In this document: positions 31,030 to 42,503 of the stretch, piece after piece
Numbering within the stretch: the stretch's first letter is position 1
Layout: every line of letters begins with the position of its first letter
Assembly: GCF_000218685.1 (NCBI RefSeq)
Contig: NW_006763295.1
Coordinates: 2,616,882 to 2,680,881, forward strand
DNA length: 64,000 nt
Direction of reading: 5' to 3'
From: Serpula lacrymans var. lacrymans S7.9
Lineage: Eukaryota; Basidiomycota; Agaricomycetes; Boletales; Serpulaceae
The notes under the pieces: model-generated
Database searches by the model: none
What the model saw: only the letters and a program-made list of their open reading frames with translations
Told to the model about the DNA's origin: nothing
Program-made: the position numbers and the translations under genes

Positions 31030-33627
31030 CCCGGCACTCTCAATGGCTTCACATGCTCCAATCCTTACAGAAAGGAACCATTGCAAAGATGACACATGGT
31101 CAATTAACTACAATAACATAGGTACATACACTGTATGTATTGCCTAACATAGGGCAACACCCCAAAAGACATTAATCAAGGAGGGAAAAAAAAAAAAAAC
31201 AATGACTCCTTGATAAAAATTCAGAGATTGGGTGACTTTCCATAAGGTTTTGGCAATAGAAATGATGTATAAACCAATAAAACTATGTGAAACTCAGCTG
31301 CTGCCCAAGAGGCTATAGAAACGACTGAGGTATTTCTATACTAAACCCCCTACTACTTATAGCCGGAGGTGCTACTTGCTATAGTATAATGACTCCTAGG
31401 AGAACAATGGTGACTCCATGGAGTGGTGGCTATGCTCCATGGAGAACAATGGCTGCTTCGGCAGAGACCGGGTTTATCCTGTTTTGTCATAAACATGATA
31501 TCCGAACTAGCCAAAGTGCTGCCCATGATATTTTATTGACTTGAATAAACCACAAGAGCCTATCAGATAAATCTAATTAAAGTCAAATATCTGCAGTCTA
31601 TGTTCGGATTAAGGACTGATTGAGCACTGAGATCAGGCTTACAAAGTCATCATGGACTTGAGTGAAGTACTACAAGCCAATTTGACAAAGAACAGTCTGA
31701 CAATAAACTCGTTGAACCCACTTGAACAAGCACTGGCACTTCTGGCTGCTATATATCACATACATTGGAGCAAAAAAAGCACTTTTTCTTTGGGCTTTTA
31801 TATCACAAAAACAGTACTAATGTAGTAGTGAGAAACTGTGCATTGAGAGCACAATTCATGCTGTTGTGCTTGATTGAATAGCAGCCTTGAGCAACTCTTG
31901 ATGTGGGTTGACAGAGTCAGACCATTGACCACTCGGTGTCATGCACCAAAATTGATTGGTAGCATGGACAGGTGTCAAAAATGAAGCAAATATTCAAAAA
32001 GACTTGCCTTTGCACCACACAGGCACAGTTCCACGTGGAATAGTAATTAATATTGTCTTTTTCAAACTTGTGGCTGATCAGCACCACCTCTATTAGGCAA
32101 TTCAGTCACGCTCACCTTTGCTTTTCCATTCAGTACTTTCTGTGTTTTGGCAGTTCAGCAAATTTTTGCATCGCCACTGGCTACACATTGCGTCCTCGCT
32201 TTTGTCGTTCTCCCTTACTTTTTTCTTTACTCAGCCTTACCATGGGACCCTTGCTCTCTTTTTTATTCTCACCTGATGGTTGCTTCTGGATCCCCATTTT
32301 AGTTCACCTCCTCGTCACCTCCACCCTCCTCCTCCTCCTCCTCATCTTCTTTGCTCCCCCACCATATCTGATGTCACCACTCTCTATCCACTTCCATTGC
32401 TGATCCGTCGACCATCACGTGCCACTGCTGATATCAGCAAAGCCCCTGCGGCCAGTCCAAGTTGGGCAACTGGTCCATCTTCATGATGTCAATCTTCCAT
32501 TGTATGCCATCAAAACATTGGTCACTCGTCTCGCCTGGTTGGAGCATGGGTGGGTAATTTTTGAGCTGGAGAAGGTTCATCCCCTTGTGTTGCCTATGTA
32601 CATTGCTGTCCCATTCACTTGCGTACACTTATCTTTCGTCCATTGTCTTTGCTACAGCTACACCTACCACACGCTGCCTGGGACTCACTTGTTCCAAATT
32701 GGAATGACTCCCCTCCCTCCCTTGTTTGACCAGGTGGTCCAATATAACCAGTCCATTGGTAAGGCCATGGTACCGTCGGATTTGGACTAGGTGGTGGACC
32801 AGTGGCTCCAGTTCCTTTTTTTTCAGCAGAACATTCATTTACAGTGCGATTATTTTTGATTTTTGAATCATTTTTATGGACACATATTTTTTAGAATGCC
32901 TGACTGACAATAAAGAAGCTGTGTTGATACTGATATTTTTTTGCTTTATCCTTTTTTTACTGCATCTTCTCATGACATCACAATTTTCTTGCTCTCTTTC
33001 TGTTATTGGACTTTATTTTATGGCTGTACAAACCTGTGACATTACTTACACAGCATTGATTGTTCTATCTCTTTCTTTTCCTTATTTTGACAATCTTATC
33101 CTGTACTACCTACGCAGGATTTGTCAGCATACATTCCTTCCTTCATGTTCTTTCTCATTCTTTTTGCACAGCTATACTGTGCATAGCCTACCTTTCTTTT
33201 ACTATATAAACCCCTGTATTTTACCTTGTAAAAGAACAACAAGAAATCCAATCAAGACTTCTTCTCTAATCTCAAGTTCACTACTCTCTGCTACTTGTGA
33301 TCCAGTGTGGTCACAACACTTCCCACTGCTACCACTGTTAACTGCTGTCATTGTCACTTATCACTTTTGAAAGTCATTATCATCCCTTTCAATTAGAGTC
33401 TTTCTGAGCACTACAGTTTGTGCGTCAGGAGCCTGCTATCACTGGGAACCTCATTGTTCTTAAACCTACCTTGTGCTATAATTAGCAAGGTAGTGCTTGT
33501 CTATACTCATCATAAAGCCCCTATCTTCTATATTTCATCTATCCCTCCTCCTCAAAACCCACACCCATACATCTCTGAGTTTTACTTTGAAGGATTGTCA
33601 TACATACCACCCCACGAACAACCAGAG
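31030..33627. other. Non-coding, probably TE-derived stretch
   Basis: No gene is recognisable. Visible features are a 14-15 base A run near 31185, an inverted ACTCCATGGAGT-type motif near 31411-31460, a CTC/CTT microsatellite at 32310-32350, and T-rich DNA at 32810-33200. A TATATAAACCCC promoter-like site occurs at about 33202, with a pyrimidine-rich tract after it that resembles LTR architecture. Open frames here have no recognisable domain and are interrupted. Confidence 0.4.
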
Positions 33628-34041
33628 TGTTACGCACAAAGTGCTTAACAAAGTCTGAGGGTTCGTTGAGGTTTATAAAGAGACTTATCCGAAGACAAGT
33701 TTGAGAACGTAGTTGTGAGTGGAGGTCTTCCAACGAGAGTTGGTCTTCTTCTGAGTAGAAGTCTGATCTTAGGAGTCTAACTTTGTAAGCGTAAACTGCG
33801 TAGAATTGTATTGGAGAATACTACTGCTGTTACATGGTATTTATAATGGAGAGGAATTGGTGATAGGAGTTAGGTCCTATCTAGGGCAGGTCCATCTGTT
33901 GAGGACTAAGTACTATAATAGGTACTGTGAATGCGAGAGGAACGGAAGTGTATGTGAAGGAAATGAGTCATCGGTCCGATGGTATAACCGATGAGTAAAA
34001 AGAAATGAGTAGTCCTTAAATGTCCAATAGAGATCGTAACA
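33628..34041 (-). mobile_element. Solo LTR flanked by CAGAG
   Basis: It runs TGTTACGCACAAAG to GATCGTAACA with the duplication CAGAG at 33623-33627 and 34042-34046. A TATAAATACC box on the minus strand at about 33838-33847 suggests minus orientation. The family differs from the other LTRs in the window. Confidence 0.9.
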
Positions 34042-34119
34042 CAGAGCACCCACTGTTCTAGGGGGCAAAATCCATAAACAAGTTATGTGGAATCTGGGAG
34101 GATTGTGTGTTAGTTTGTT

Positions 34120-36640
34120 TTGTGTGGTTTTCTAACAACAGTTCTCATCATCAACAACGGCCGGGGCATATCTTGTTTGGTGAACTACTAACCATCTCTC
34201 CTCTCAATGCAGCAAACATCTTCAGCATATTTGGATCTGCATGGGCGTTTGTAAGGTGTGTGTGCAGAAAATTGCGCTCAATTGTCTTGTAAGTGTTTCT
34301 ATAAACTTGGTCTAATATGGACTCTAATAATATCCAATTTACAGCGTAGTTTGAGCCTTCACCACTGTTTTGAACTTTTGTGAAGAGATTGTACAGTTCA
34401 ACGCACCAGTCGGCTCCTCAAAATTTACCTGTGTTTCCTGTAGGATTGACAAGGATATTGTACTGAACAGCACATCTGTTTTGATTGAGTAAGTGTTACC
34501 CATCTTTTGTGTAGTTGTAGAACACTTACTTGAGGCCGGCAGGATAATTATAATGAACATTCAATAGGAAGTTCAATATATGAGAAGCATATTTATGCTT
34601 GCCAGTTGCTTTAAAGATTGGAATCCAGGACACAAGGCAGGCCTTAATGCGTCCAATGTCCCCAAAGTTTATGGTGTAGGAAATCTCTTCATAAAGTAAA
34701 GCATATTTGTTAAATAACAGTCCATTTTTGCGTTGCTGATCCCGAACTGACCCTGGACGCTGCCTCATATGTCTGACTTTGTAGCCTCCAACATAATTTT
34801 CTGCAAGCCTAACTGCCATTTTTTGCAGGGTTTTGAATGATGGTTCACTGACAGCAAACAACTCTAGAGTTGTTTGCTGGCTGTTTTGCTTCTCATCTTT
34901 GATTCACCAGCAATCCAGACATCAACAAATGCCAGCATGACCAAAATTTTCATGTGTCCAACGGAAACCAGGTTTTGAGCAAAAAATCCCAGTTTCCTTT
35001 GGGCAGAGCCTTGCCACATCACACATCAAGCTTGTCTCATCTTCCCTGGCAGCCACAGGCTGTATGAAAACTCGCCAAAGTTCATCTGCCGCCGCCATTT
35101 TGAGGTGGAACAACTTAGGCACAAAAATCACATGTTGAAACTGGTCCCAAGGTGTTTCCTCGATCGCTCGACGTTGTTGGACGGCCTGGAGACGTTCTCA
35201 TGCCAAGATCCCCATGAAACAATACTACATAGTCCTCAAGATCATTCTCTTCAGGTTCGCTTTCATTGCCGACATCAAACCCATCCTGTGCCAGTAAGTC
35301 CACTACAGCATGTATATTTCCTGAAATAGTGGAGTTATTGATGTCCATGGCTCGAGCAGCGATTATAGGAGGTTTGACCACCAGTATCTGTTTAATAACT
35401 GGTGGTCCTTTGAGCTGAGACTTGAAACGAGAGAAATAGGACGGGCCATAGTGGCACAGGTCGTGTAAGAACTTCCAGGTGTTGTAGCTTTGGTGGATGT
35501 CTTCTTCACCATTGCGAGAGATGACAGCTAACAGATCTTTGTAAGTTTGTTTCTGCCTTGGATTCACTGCTGTGATAGTGGGGTTTAATGATGATTTAAT
35601 CCATAGCTTTTGCGAGCATCTTAGACCCTGTGGAGTGATGTCGTGCTGGAGTGGAAAGAGCAAGCCTGAGGTCAGATGTTTTTAATGACTCGGCTGAATT
35701 CTCCACAGTAGGAATGCACAATTTAAGCTCTACATAAAAATTATCATAGGCATATGCTGCCAGAAGTGTTTGCCCTAGCTTACAAAGGGCATTTTCACTC
35801 TGGATAGATAGCGATCAATTGGCGGCATGTATTGTGGTCACTGAAATGGAGATGCCCATGTGTGCGAGAGTATTGATGACTTTTTCTGGAGTATGCACAG
35901 ACTGAAGGAAAAATGCCTATGATACTCTGCAAGGATTTCGTATATTGCTTTGCATATTTATACTGACTATAACAACTTTTTTCTAGCCCCATACCGTATA
36001 AATGCAATATTGGAGAGGGAGGACAACACTTTACTTACTACTACAATAGCTGCTTTTTGACGCTCTCTTGTTTTGGAAGCACGAGACTCTTTGTCTTGGA
36101 ACAAAACCTTGGCCATTCCCTCTAGATCCATCTCGTCTACTGTGCCCAATAAGCATCCTCTGCTTCAACTTTGTTGTTGTTGTGTTCACTCATAGTAGTG
36201 TCTGGGCCATCAATCGATCTGTCCAGGTCCCCATCAAGTAGAGTGTCCAGTATGTCCCACAGTACCGGTGCATCACTTTTATACTTTGCTGCCATTTCTT
36301 TCATGCAAAACTTTTCAAGTTGGTCGGTTGTAGCCTTTCTGGCATTAAAGTGCCAACCGGTATTTTTGCGGACCAGAACTCGTATCTCCTGGATGCACTG
36401 CTTCTCAAGAATATGTTTGGCCCATTTCAGAACGACTTCTTTCATTTGGATTGTGAGGGAGAGGTGGTTGAAAAAAACAGCGAGGATAGCTGGGAACAGT
36501 GTTAAGAGATCTTGAATGATTAGGTGGTGGTTGTAGTGAGGGTCTTGCAGGATCAAGAGGAGGAACTGGGAAGGCTGGGTGTTAGTTTGAGTAAAAAATT
36601 CAATGATGGATTCAAGATGGTTGTCGAACATGGTGATGGA
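34120..36640 (-). pseudogene. DUF6589-family gene, decayed
   Basis: The minus strand carries the DUF6589 landmarks in order: AYDNFYVELKLCIPT, AMDINNSTISGNIHAV, DYVVLFHGDLG, LFHLKMAAADELWRVFI, RLCPKETGIFCSKPGFR, GDIGRIKACLVSW, ATGKHKYASHILN and NILVNPTGNTGKF. The family is widespread and multi-copy in Agaricomycetes; its biochemical role is not established. TGA codons at 35815-35817 and 34418-34420 (KF-stop-GADW) both fit CGA-to-TGA changes. Frames also change near 35700 and 35130, and a stop interrupts the GHAGIC/CLDCW region. The N-terminal part starts near 36631 (MFDNHLESIIEFF). Some breaks may be introns, but the total argues for a pseudogene. Confidence 0.75.
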
Positions 36641-37963
36641 CTGATCGCTGATGTTCAGCCTCGTGTCCTCACATCAGCCTATTCTACCTCTATCTTTCTT
36701 ACTAAGAATGGAAACAGGTCGTGTGGAATAGTTATTTTATTTTTGAAAAAATTGTAATTTTTTGGTGTTCAATTTTTGGTCTCAGGTGTCACAAGTCACT
36801 GTGGCGACCATTGTTTACTGATGTCAAACTCCAGCCGCTGTGGAGAGAGAGCGAGGACCGTTATGCTGACTTTGAATTTTTTATCTTATCATTATCTAAT
36901 CATATCTTATCGCAAGTCATATTATTTTTGCTCCAGGATTAAGTCCTCCTCTCTCGCAACGGTGGATGGGGAGGAGCCTGCTGTATAAATCCTTATGGAA
37001 AGACATCCATTGATCAGAACGATTAATTAATTCTAGTACTTTGTACATCAGTGATCAGTGTTAACGCTGAATATAGTGATGGTGGTTTCAGTGATGCGGT
37101 CTGGGCTTAGATCAGTCAGTGGTGAACTAGCAGGCTTTCAGTGACCTTACTTCCCACAGTGTTATAGTACTTGTATCAAATACCTGCTCTGAGTGTTCAA
37201 ACCATCTGAGTAAAGTTATCTTGGCCTGTTCCTCCTACCTGGTCTTCAGAATATTTCTGAAGATACCCAATCTGTGTTTGTTATTTTTTTTGTGTTGCCT
37301 GATGCGTCTAAAATTGTTTTTTTCCCTGTTCTGATCAGTTTCTATTCATGGACCTGTCAGACGATCAGATGGGACAAGAGATGATGAACTCAGGATTCCT
37401 TCAGAAGTTCGTCATTTCTGATCCATTTCTCCGACATATGCAAATTTCCGGCATTCACCTGTGAGATGTGCCTACTAGTAAGAAGACCACCTCCCTGATT
37501 TCCTAATGTCAGTGATGCAGTGGCTCTGACGATTAATTTGCTCCAGATAATTGTTGTGTTTCATTTGAATCCCCTAATCAGTACGTATCAATCTGACGAT
37601 TAATTTACTTCCAGATAATCGTTGTGTTTCATTTGAATCCAGCTACTTATGTTACCTGTACGGTCCGAATGGAGTCAGACACGGCGAGCAAAGTGCTAGC
37701 CAGTTGAAGTAAGTAAGGCATTCATGCACTCCAGTGAGTTGTCCGATTAACGTCTCTCCTATCATGATAGTGATATGGTGCATAGAAAGATGGTCAGCCT
37801 CATCGTGCTCATCTGATATTCTGATGGGGGAAGATAAAATTTCGAATACAACACCACCAGAATTCAGCATGGGCTTAACTGAGCTAGCGTTCATAACATT
37901 TGATTTAGAGCCTTACCAATATAAACGCGTCCCCCTCATATCATCCTCAATAACTTCCCCATA
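36641..37963. other. Intergenic region with a short direct repeat
   Basis: No gene is supported. A 47-48-bp direct repeat starting CTGACGATTAATTT and ending CATTTGAATCC occurs at 37526-37572 and 37593-37640 (about 90 percent identical). The segment before 37964 presumably contains the promoter of the UbiA gene. Confidence 0.5.
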
Positions 37964-39041
37964 ATGACTGGCGCGTCCCTGCACTTGGAGACGTCTCATG
38001 GACTGCTGCATATTTTCGTGGCTTTCTGGAGAAAGGTTGCATATCATTTGAAAACCGCATTCTTGTTCACAAAGTCAGATGTTATGACTACTTTAATTCC
38101 GATCGTGAGCCGCTAGGTCTTACTATTGCTAAACATTGACAATAGCTATGAACATTTATAGACAATATTTGCAGCCGTTGCTGCTCCTTTGTGCTCTGTG
38201 TGGCGCATAGTTCATGTCATGTGTTGGATATGGGTCCATCTTTTGCAGTTTGATGTCTCGAACCAAACAGTCTTCCCAGAGGAAGACCGGAGAAACAAAG
38301 CTACTCGACCTTTGCCTGCTGGGCGCATTTTGATGCGAAACGCTGTGTATCTGCGGTGGTTTCTCGTGCCGGTGTGCTTCATGATCTCATCAGCATATGG
38401 TATATATGCCTTTTACGCTAGCATATTGCTGGTGGCATTGACCGTCTGCCACAATGAGTTGCAAGGGCATCGTCACTGGATGTCTAAAAGCTTGCTCACC
38501 GCAGCCGGTTTGGTATCATTTGAGCTGGGTGGCACCTTGGTGGCAGGTTTGTCATCACTATTGCAGCTACAAGCCACGAAGATGACGAAGTATCACAGGT
38601 TGTTGTCATTCAGAAGTCGATAACGTAGGGGTTCTGGCAATTATTCTTAGTGCTATGATTCTTGCCACGACTATCCATTCGCAGGATTTTAAAGACGAAG
38701 AAGGTGATCGTCTTATTGGAAGGCAGACTCTTGCCATTGCATCTCCAGTTGTGGGTCGATCAATTATCTTGGTGCTCTTACCTATATGGTCTATCTCTCT
38801 TTGCAAAATCTGGCATGTGGACTTCGCTTGCAGCTTGGCCTTCCTAGCACTTTCCCTGATAGTGGGTACAAGGTTTATGCTGGCTACCACAGTCCAAGCA
38901 GATAAGATGGCTTACTTGTTATATAATGTCAGTTAAGCCATCTTGCAGATCAAAATTTGACTAACAACTATATTACTTCAGATATGGCTATCAATTGCAC
39001 ATCTTCTTCCAGGTTATTGGAGGTATCTTCACGGTGTTTAA
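37964..39041 (+). CDS. UbiA-type membrane prenyltransferase
   Basis: UbiA enzymes transfer a prenyl chain to an acceptor inside a membrane. Four exons (37964-38104, 38162-38546, 38614-38927 and 38982-39041) total exactly 300 codons (299 residues) with GT-AG introns and no stop. The first prenyl-diphosphate motif is NQTVFPEEDRRNKATRPLP. The second is TIHSQDFKDEEGDRLIGRQT, with the DxxDxxxD spacing. Hydrophobic segments such as ILVALTV, GVLAIILSAMILA and FACSLAFLALSLIVG give a multi-pass protein of family-typical length. The C-terminus reads YNIWLSIAHLLPGYW. In fungi this subfamily often serves terpenoid or meroterpenoid synthesis; the substrate cannot be told here. It is convergent with the membrane protein gene at 39255. 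Confidence 0.88.
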
Positions 39042-39254
39042 TATATTGCAGACTCATAACGCAGAATTTCACGAGGGGAAAGACTATGTGTCTGTTTCTT
39101 GATGTGATTGGCAGGCCTAAGTCCCGTTGCTCGGTGCTTTGTATATTATAGCTGTTAGACTGGTACATTCTGAATGTCATTAACGTTCGCTGGCTGCTCC
39201 TGCAGGGAAAAAAGAATAAATCAGAATATCCCTTTCAACGACGCTAGGTCCTTT

Positions 39255-41190
39255 CTAACTCACCACTAAGCTCGAGATTAGTCCATGCGATCTAATAGCG
39301 TGTAACGAATGGAATACATTGAATTGAAGTTGCCGTCCACCACCCGTAAGCTGAAGCGATAACATCTCCTTGGCGTTCTCTTTTGCCCGAATACTTGCAC
39401 GTTCGTTCAATCTAGCATTGAAAACGATGTTCATCAGTAAAAAAGTTGGGTTTGACGAGTGACGAGTGACGAGTGACGTTATGGTACGAACAAGAGTACT
39501 GCAAAATAACACATCATCATCAACTCCTTCACTAGTGGCACACGAGTACTCACACATGGTATTAGTATAGATGTTTGGTATATTCATGTGGAAAGGTAGC
39601 CTTGGATTATCACCATGGTTCGTGAATATATGTCGTGTAAGATGGTTGTCATATAGGTACGCACCAGTACCAATAGGTCTCTCCTATGAGCCATAGAACT
39701 AAATATGTGATTTGAGCTGCTATGAGGAGCATTCCACGATTGAGGACCAAAAGTCGGATTGACTTGATGGTACTTCTTGTCCTGTGAGGTATCGCCAGTA
39801 GAGCATGAGAGAAGTAAAGGATTAACAATGAGAATAAATATATAAATATTACCCACTTTGTCACCCCTATCGAATCAAGATAGTACCACATTGCAGCTGT
39901 CGCGATGAAATCGCACACAATCGGCACAACGATGCTGACGTTACCCACAATCTATGTGAATCTCAGTTAATAAATAGTACGATTGACGAGAATATCGTAT
40001 GACATACAACAAAAACTTTACTATCAGCAGACTCCAAGGATGAATACTCACTCAAGAGCGTTGTAAGGGCTAAAATGATATGAAACTGCTTTATAGCTTA
40101 ATATGCACGTGCAATCATGGATGCGACTTACCGATACCGAAAGCTGACAGAGAATTAAGCATTTCTTGTCCTCGCACTAATTTAAATCAAAACTCACCTA
40201 AACTGCAGAGTGCGAAGAATACCTATAATTGACATGAGCACGCGTTCAATCACCATAATAGAAATGTACTAGCTATAATCAAGGCCACTGCCCAGCTTTT
40301 TCTATTGACTGCGTGAGGAGTGTCAAGTGATTCCTTCACACTGGAAACAGAAAACGGACAGACCTAGGTAAATCTGACGGGAAAAAAATAGTTGTGCACT
40401 GCATGACTGTCAGCTACTAATGAACAATCAAGTGAACAGCTGATGGGCAACTTACAGGACTTGCACTATAGCAGATGCTAACACACTGGCACTGTACTCC
40501 CTATGCTATCCATTAGATAGCGTTGTGACTTTTGAAGTAGGCTTTCGTACCATGGCAGAAGGGTAAGAGCAGAGGGATTGTCATAATTCTCAGCCTTCAA
40601 TAGGATGATTAGAAGGCGAAGTTGTAGGAAAAGCTCGCAGATTTACCAGGTAGAAGAAAAATAATTTAGCTAAAAATATCCAGTTCACGGTGTTGGCTAT
40701 ACTATGATAGAATTTGAGTGAGTAGAATAAAATAATTTCCGGAATTTATTTTCTACATTATGAAGGACACCTGGCGGACTGTAGTGGGAACATGAAAACG
40801 TGTAATAGAGTTAATACTTACAAATATCTTTGTGGGCCACCCATCGCGATATTTCTGAAAGTAGAAATAGCTTTGCATGAACGTGCATCCAAAACATCTA
40901 GGTGTATATTAGCATATTAAGATGTGAGGACAAGTAGCCAACAAACGAACAGTGTTGTAATCAGAATGCCTATGATAAATAAGTTGGGTTAGGTCAATGC
41001 GGAGTAGACACATGTATCGAGAATAAAGCCATACCCCAATAACTAAATTCCACATATCTGTTTTGTGATTGTGATAGAGACGACATTCAGATATCAGCCC
41101 GGGAAAGAAACAGACCACCCGTCGACGACGTCTGATGACTGTATTTAAATGGGATGCATGATGATGAATGTCAAATATGGACCAAGACAT
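39255..41190 (-). CDS. DUF6534-like multi-pass membrane protein
   Basis: Short exons on the minus strand give the pattern of the Agaricomycete DUF6534 family. They are a TM segment GILITTLFVCWLLV, FQKYRDGWPTKIF, SASVLASAIVQVL, NRKSWAVALIIAS, then IVVPIVCDFIATAAMWYYL, RLLVLNRGMLLIAAQITYLVLW, and finally FLLMNIVFNARLNERASIR. The NARLNER block matches the conserved LNxR end of the family. The protein would have about seven TM helices and sit in a membrane; its function is unknown. Start and several exon borders are uncertain (the first exon may lie near 41050-41190). Stop is at 39255. Confidence 0.62.
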
Positions 41191-41440
41191 CCCACAAGGC
41201 TGAGCACAGGTTGAGCTGGGCTGATTGTGATTGATAGATGCTCCTAGTCATGCTGAACGCTGAGCGCTGAACGTTGAACCGTCACGATCACCGGTCCTAA
41301 GATGATCAATGAACAGGTGATATGAAATTACCACGAACCTACGAATCAAGGCGGGTTATGCTTCCGCGGAGTTTCTAACATTATCCTAATTAAGACATGA
41401 CAATGTACGCCGCGGCGCATTCTTCAATTTCTCTTCTATT

Positions 41441-42312
41441 ATGCCACCTCGTCGTGCACCTTGTCAGATCTGCAATAGCAACGAGTCAAAGTATACTTGC
41501 GCTTCCTGCAGCTTATTGTAGTGAGTATCATCTCATCTTACGATTGGTATGTATCGACTGGAAAGTCCTCAACTATCTCACCAAGTTGTTCTGTATCATG
41601 CTACAAGCAACACAAAGGTTCGTGCATAGAACTTTCCTTGAAGTAATATCATACTCATTTTCATTCAATATGCTTTTCCAGAGGTACTCTGTGGGAAGGA
41701 TGAAGTAACACCAATATCGGACTTTAGGGAGAGTATTCCCGATGTCTCGAATGTATGTTAGTGCAGAATTTCTCCATAAAGATGAATGCAGTACTAAGGC
41801 TTTTCCGTAGCCCCTAGTTTGTCTACTAGTAGACCTGGTATACATCCAACGCAAAGAGCACTGGAAGACTCAAAGCCACTCCGACCCCTGAGCTCGTTAA
41901 ATTGGCCATATGTCCCAGAACAATCTGCATATCCCGATCCTCTAAAGCGCGATGATCCGAAACCACTACAATTGCATCAATACGAGGCAATAGGTACACT
42001 ATTCTTAGCTCTTTTGTTGTCAGATCACTAATGTAATTCCCAGCTACTTCGCCTGTGATTCGTAACATCCTGGCAAAGAACCCACGCTTGATCACGCTTC
42101 TCACATCTCTGGACAGCCTCCAAGGTGCTGGAAGGGAAGATGCACTGCAAGGAGCACTCGGAGTTCATAGATCCCAAACGGGGGCCCACCAACACCAAAA
42201 GGCGGCGGAATCAGATGAGGATGTGCTTGCTCTAAGAACATTGACCGAGGCCATTGAAGCAGCAGTGAGAGGGGAAAAAGAAGGAACTTTGGACCTTGAT
42301 TGGGGAGAATAG
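41441..42312 (+). CDS. HIT zinc-finger protein (ZNHIT3/Hit1-like)
   Basis: The N-terminus MPPRRAPCQICNS is followed by KYTCASC and, across an intron (41521 onward; codon TA|T), YCSVSCYKQH with a final Cys. This is the complete set of ligands of a zf-HIT domain. Later exons carry LNWPYVPEQSAYPDPLKRDD and ITLLTSLDSL, then end in LTEAIEAAVRG and GTLDLDWGE. HIT proteins of the ZNHIT3/Hit1 type help assemble box C/D snoRNPs; assignment to that subgroup rests on size and the C-terminal region. The splice between about 41755 and 41880 is unresolved. It is convergent with the REX1 gene, only about 190 bp apart. Confidence 0.8.
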
Positions 42313-42503
42313 GAATAGTTATGTTTTGGACTGGGGATATGATGCTGGAGGAGCGAACTGATGCGGTAGATCGAGTATCACATCACACTGGTAGGTAGAC
42401 AGCATTACCGACTAAGAGAAGCTAAAGAAGTGGGATCACATATAGAATAAACAGAAACTCGTGTCCCAACCCTTATGACGAAACCCGTAGCGTTCGAACC
42501 AGC

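Noticed and set aside
32053..32838. Protein-coding gene on either strand
   Set aside because: Overlapping frames on both strands are low-complexity (Ser/Leu/Pro from CT-rich DNA), with no domain or consistent splicing.
33000..33400. Possible additional LTR around the TATATAAACCCC site
   Set aside because: Promoter-like layout only; I found no paired TG...CA ends or flanking duplication.
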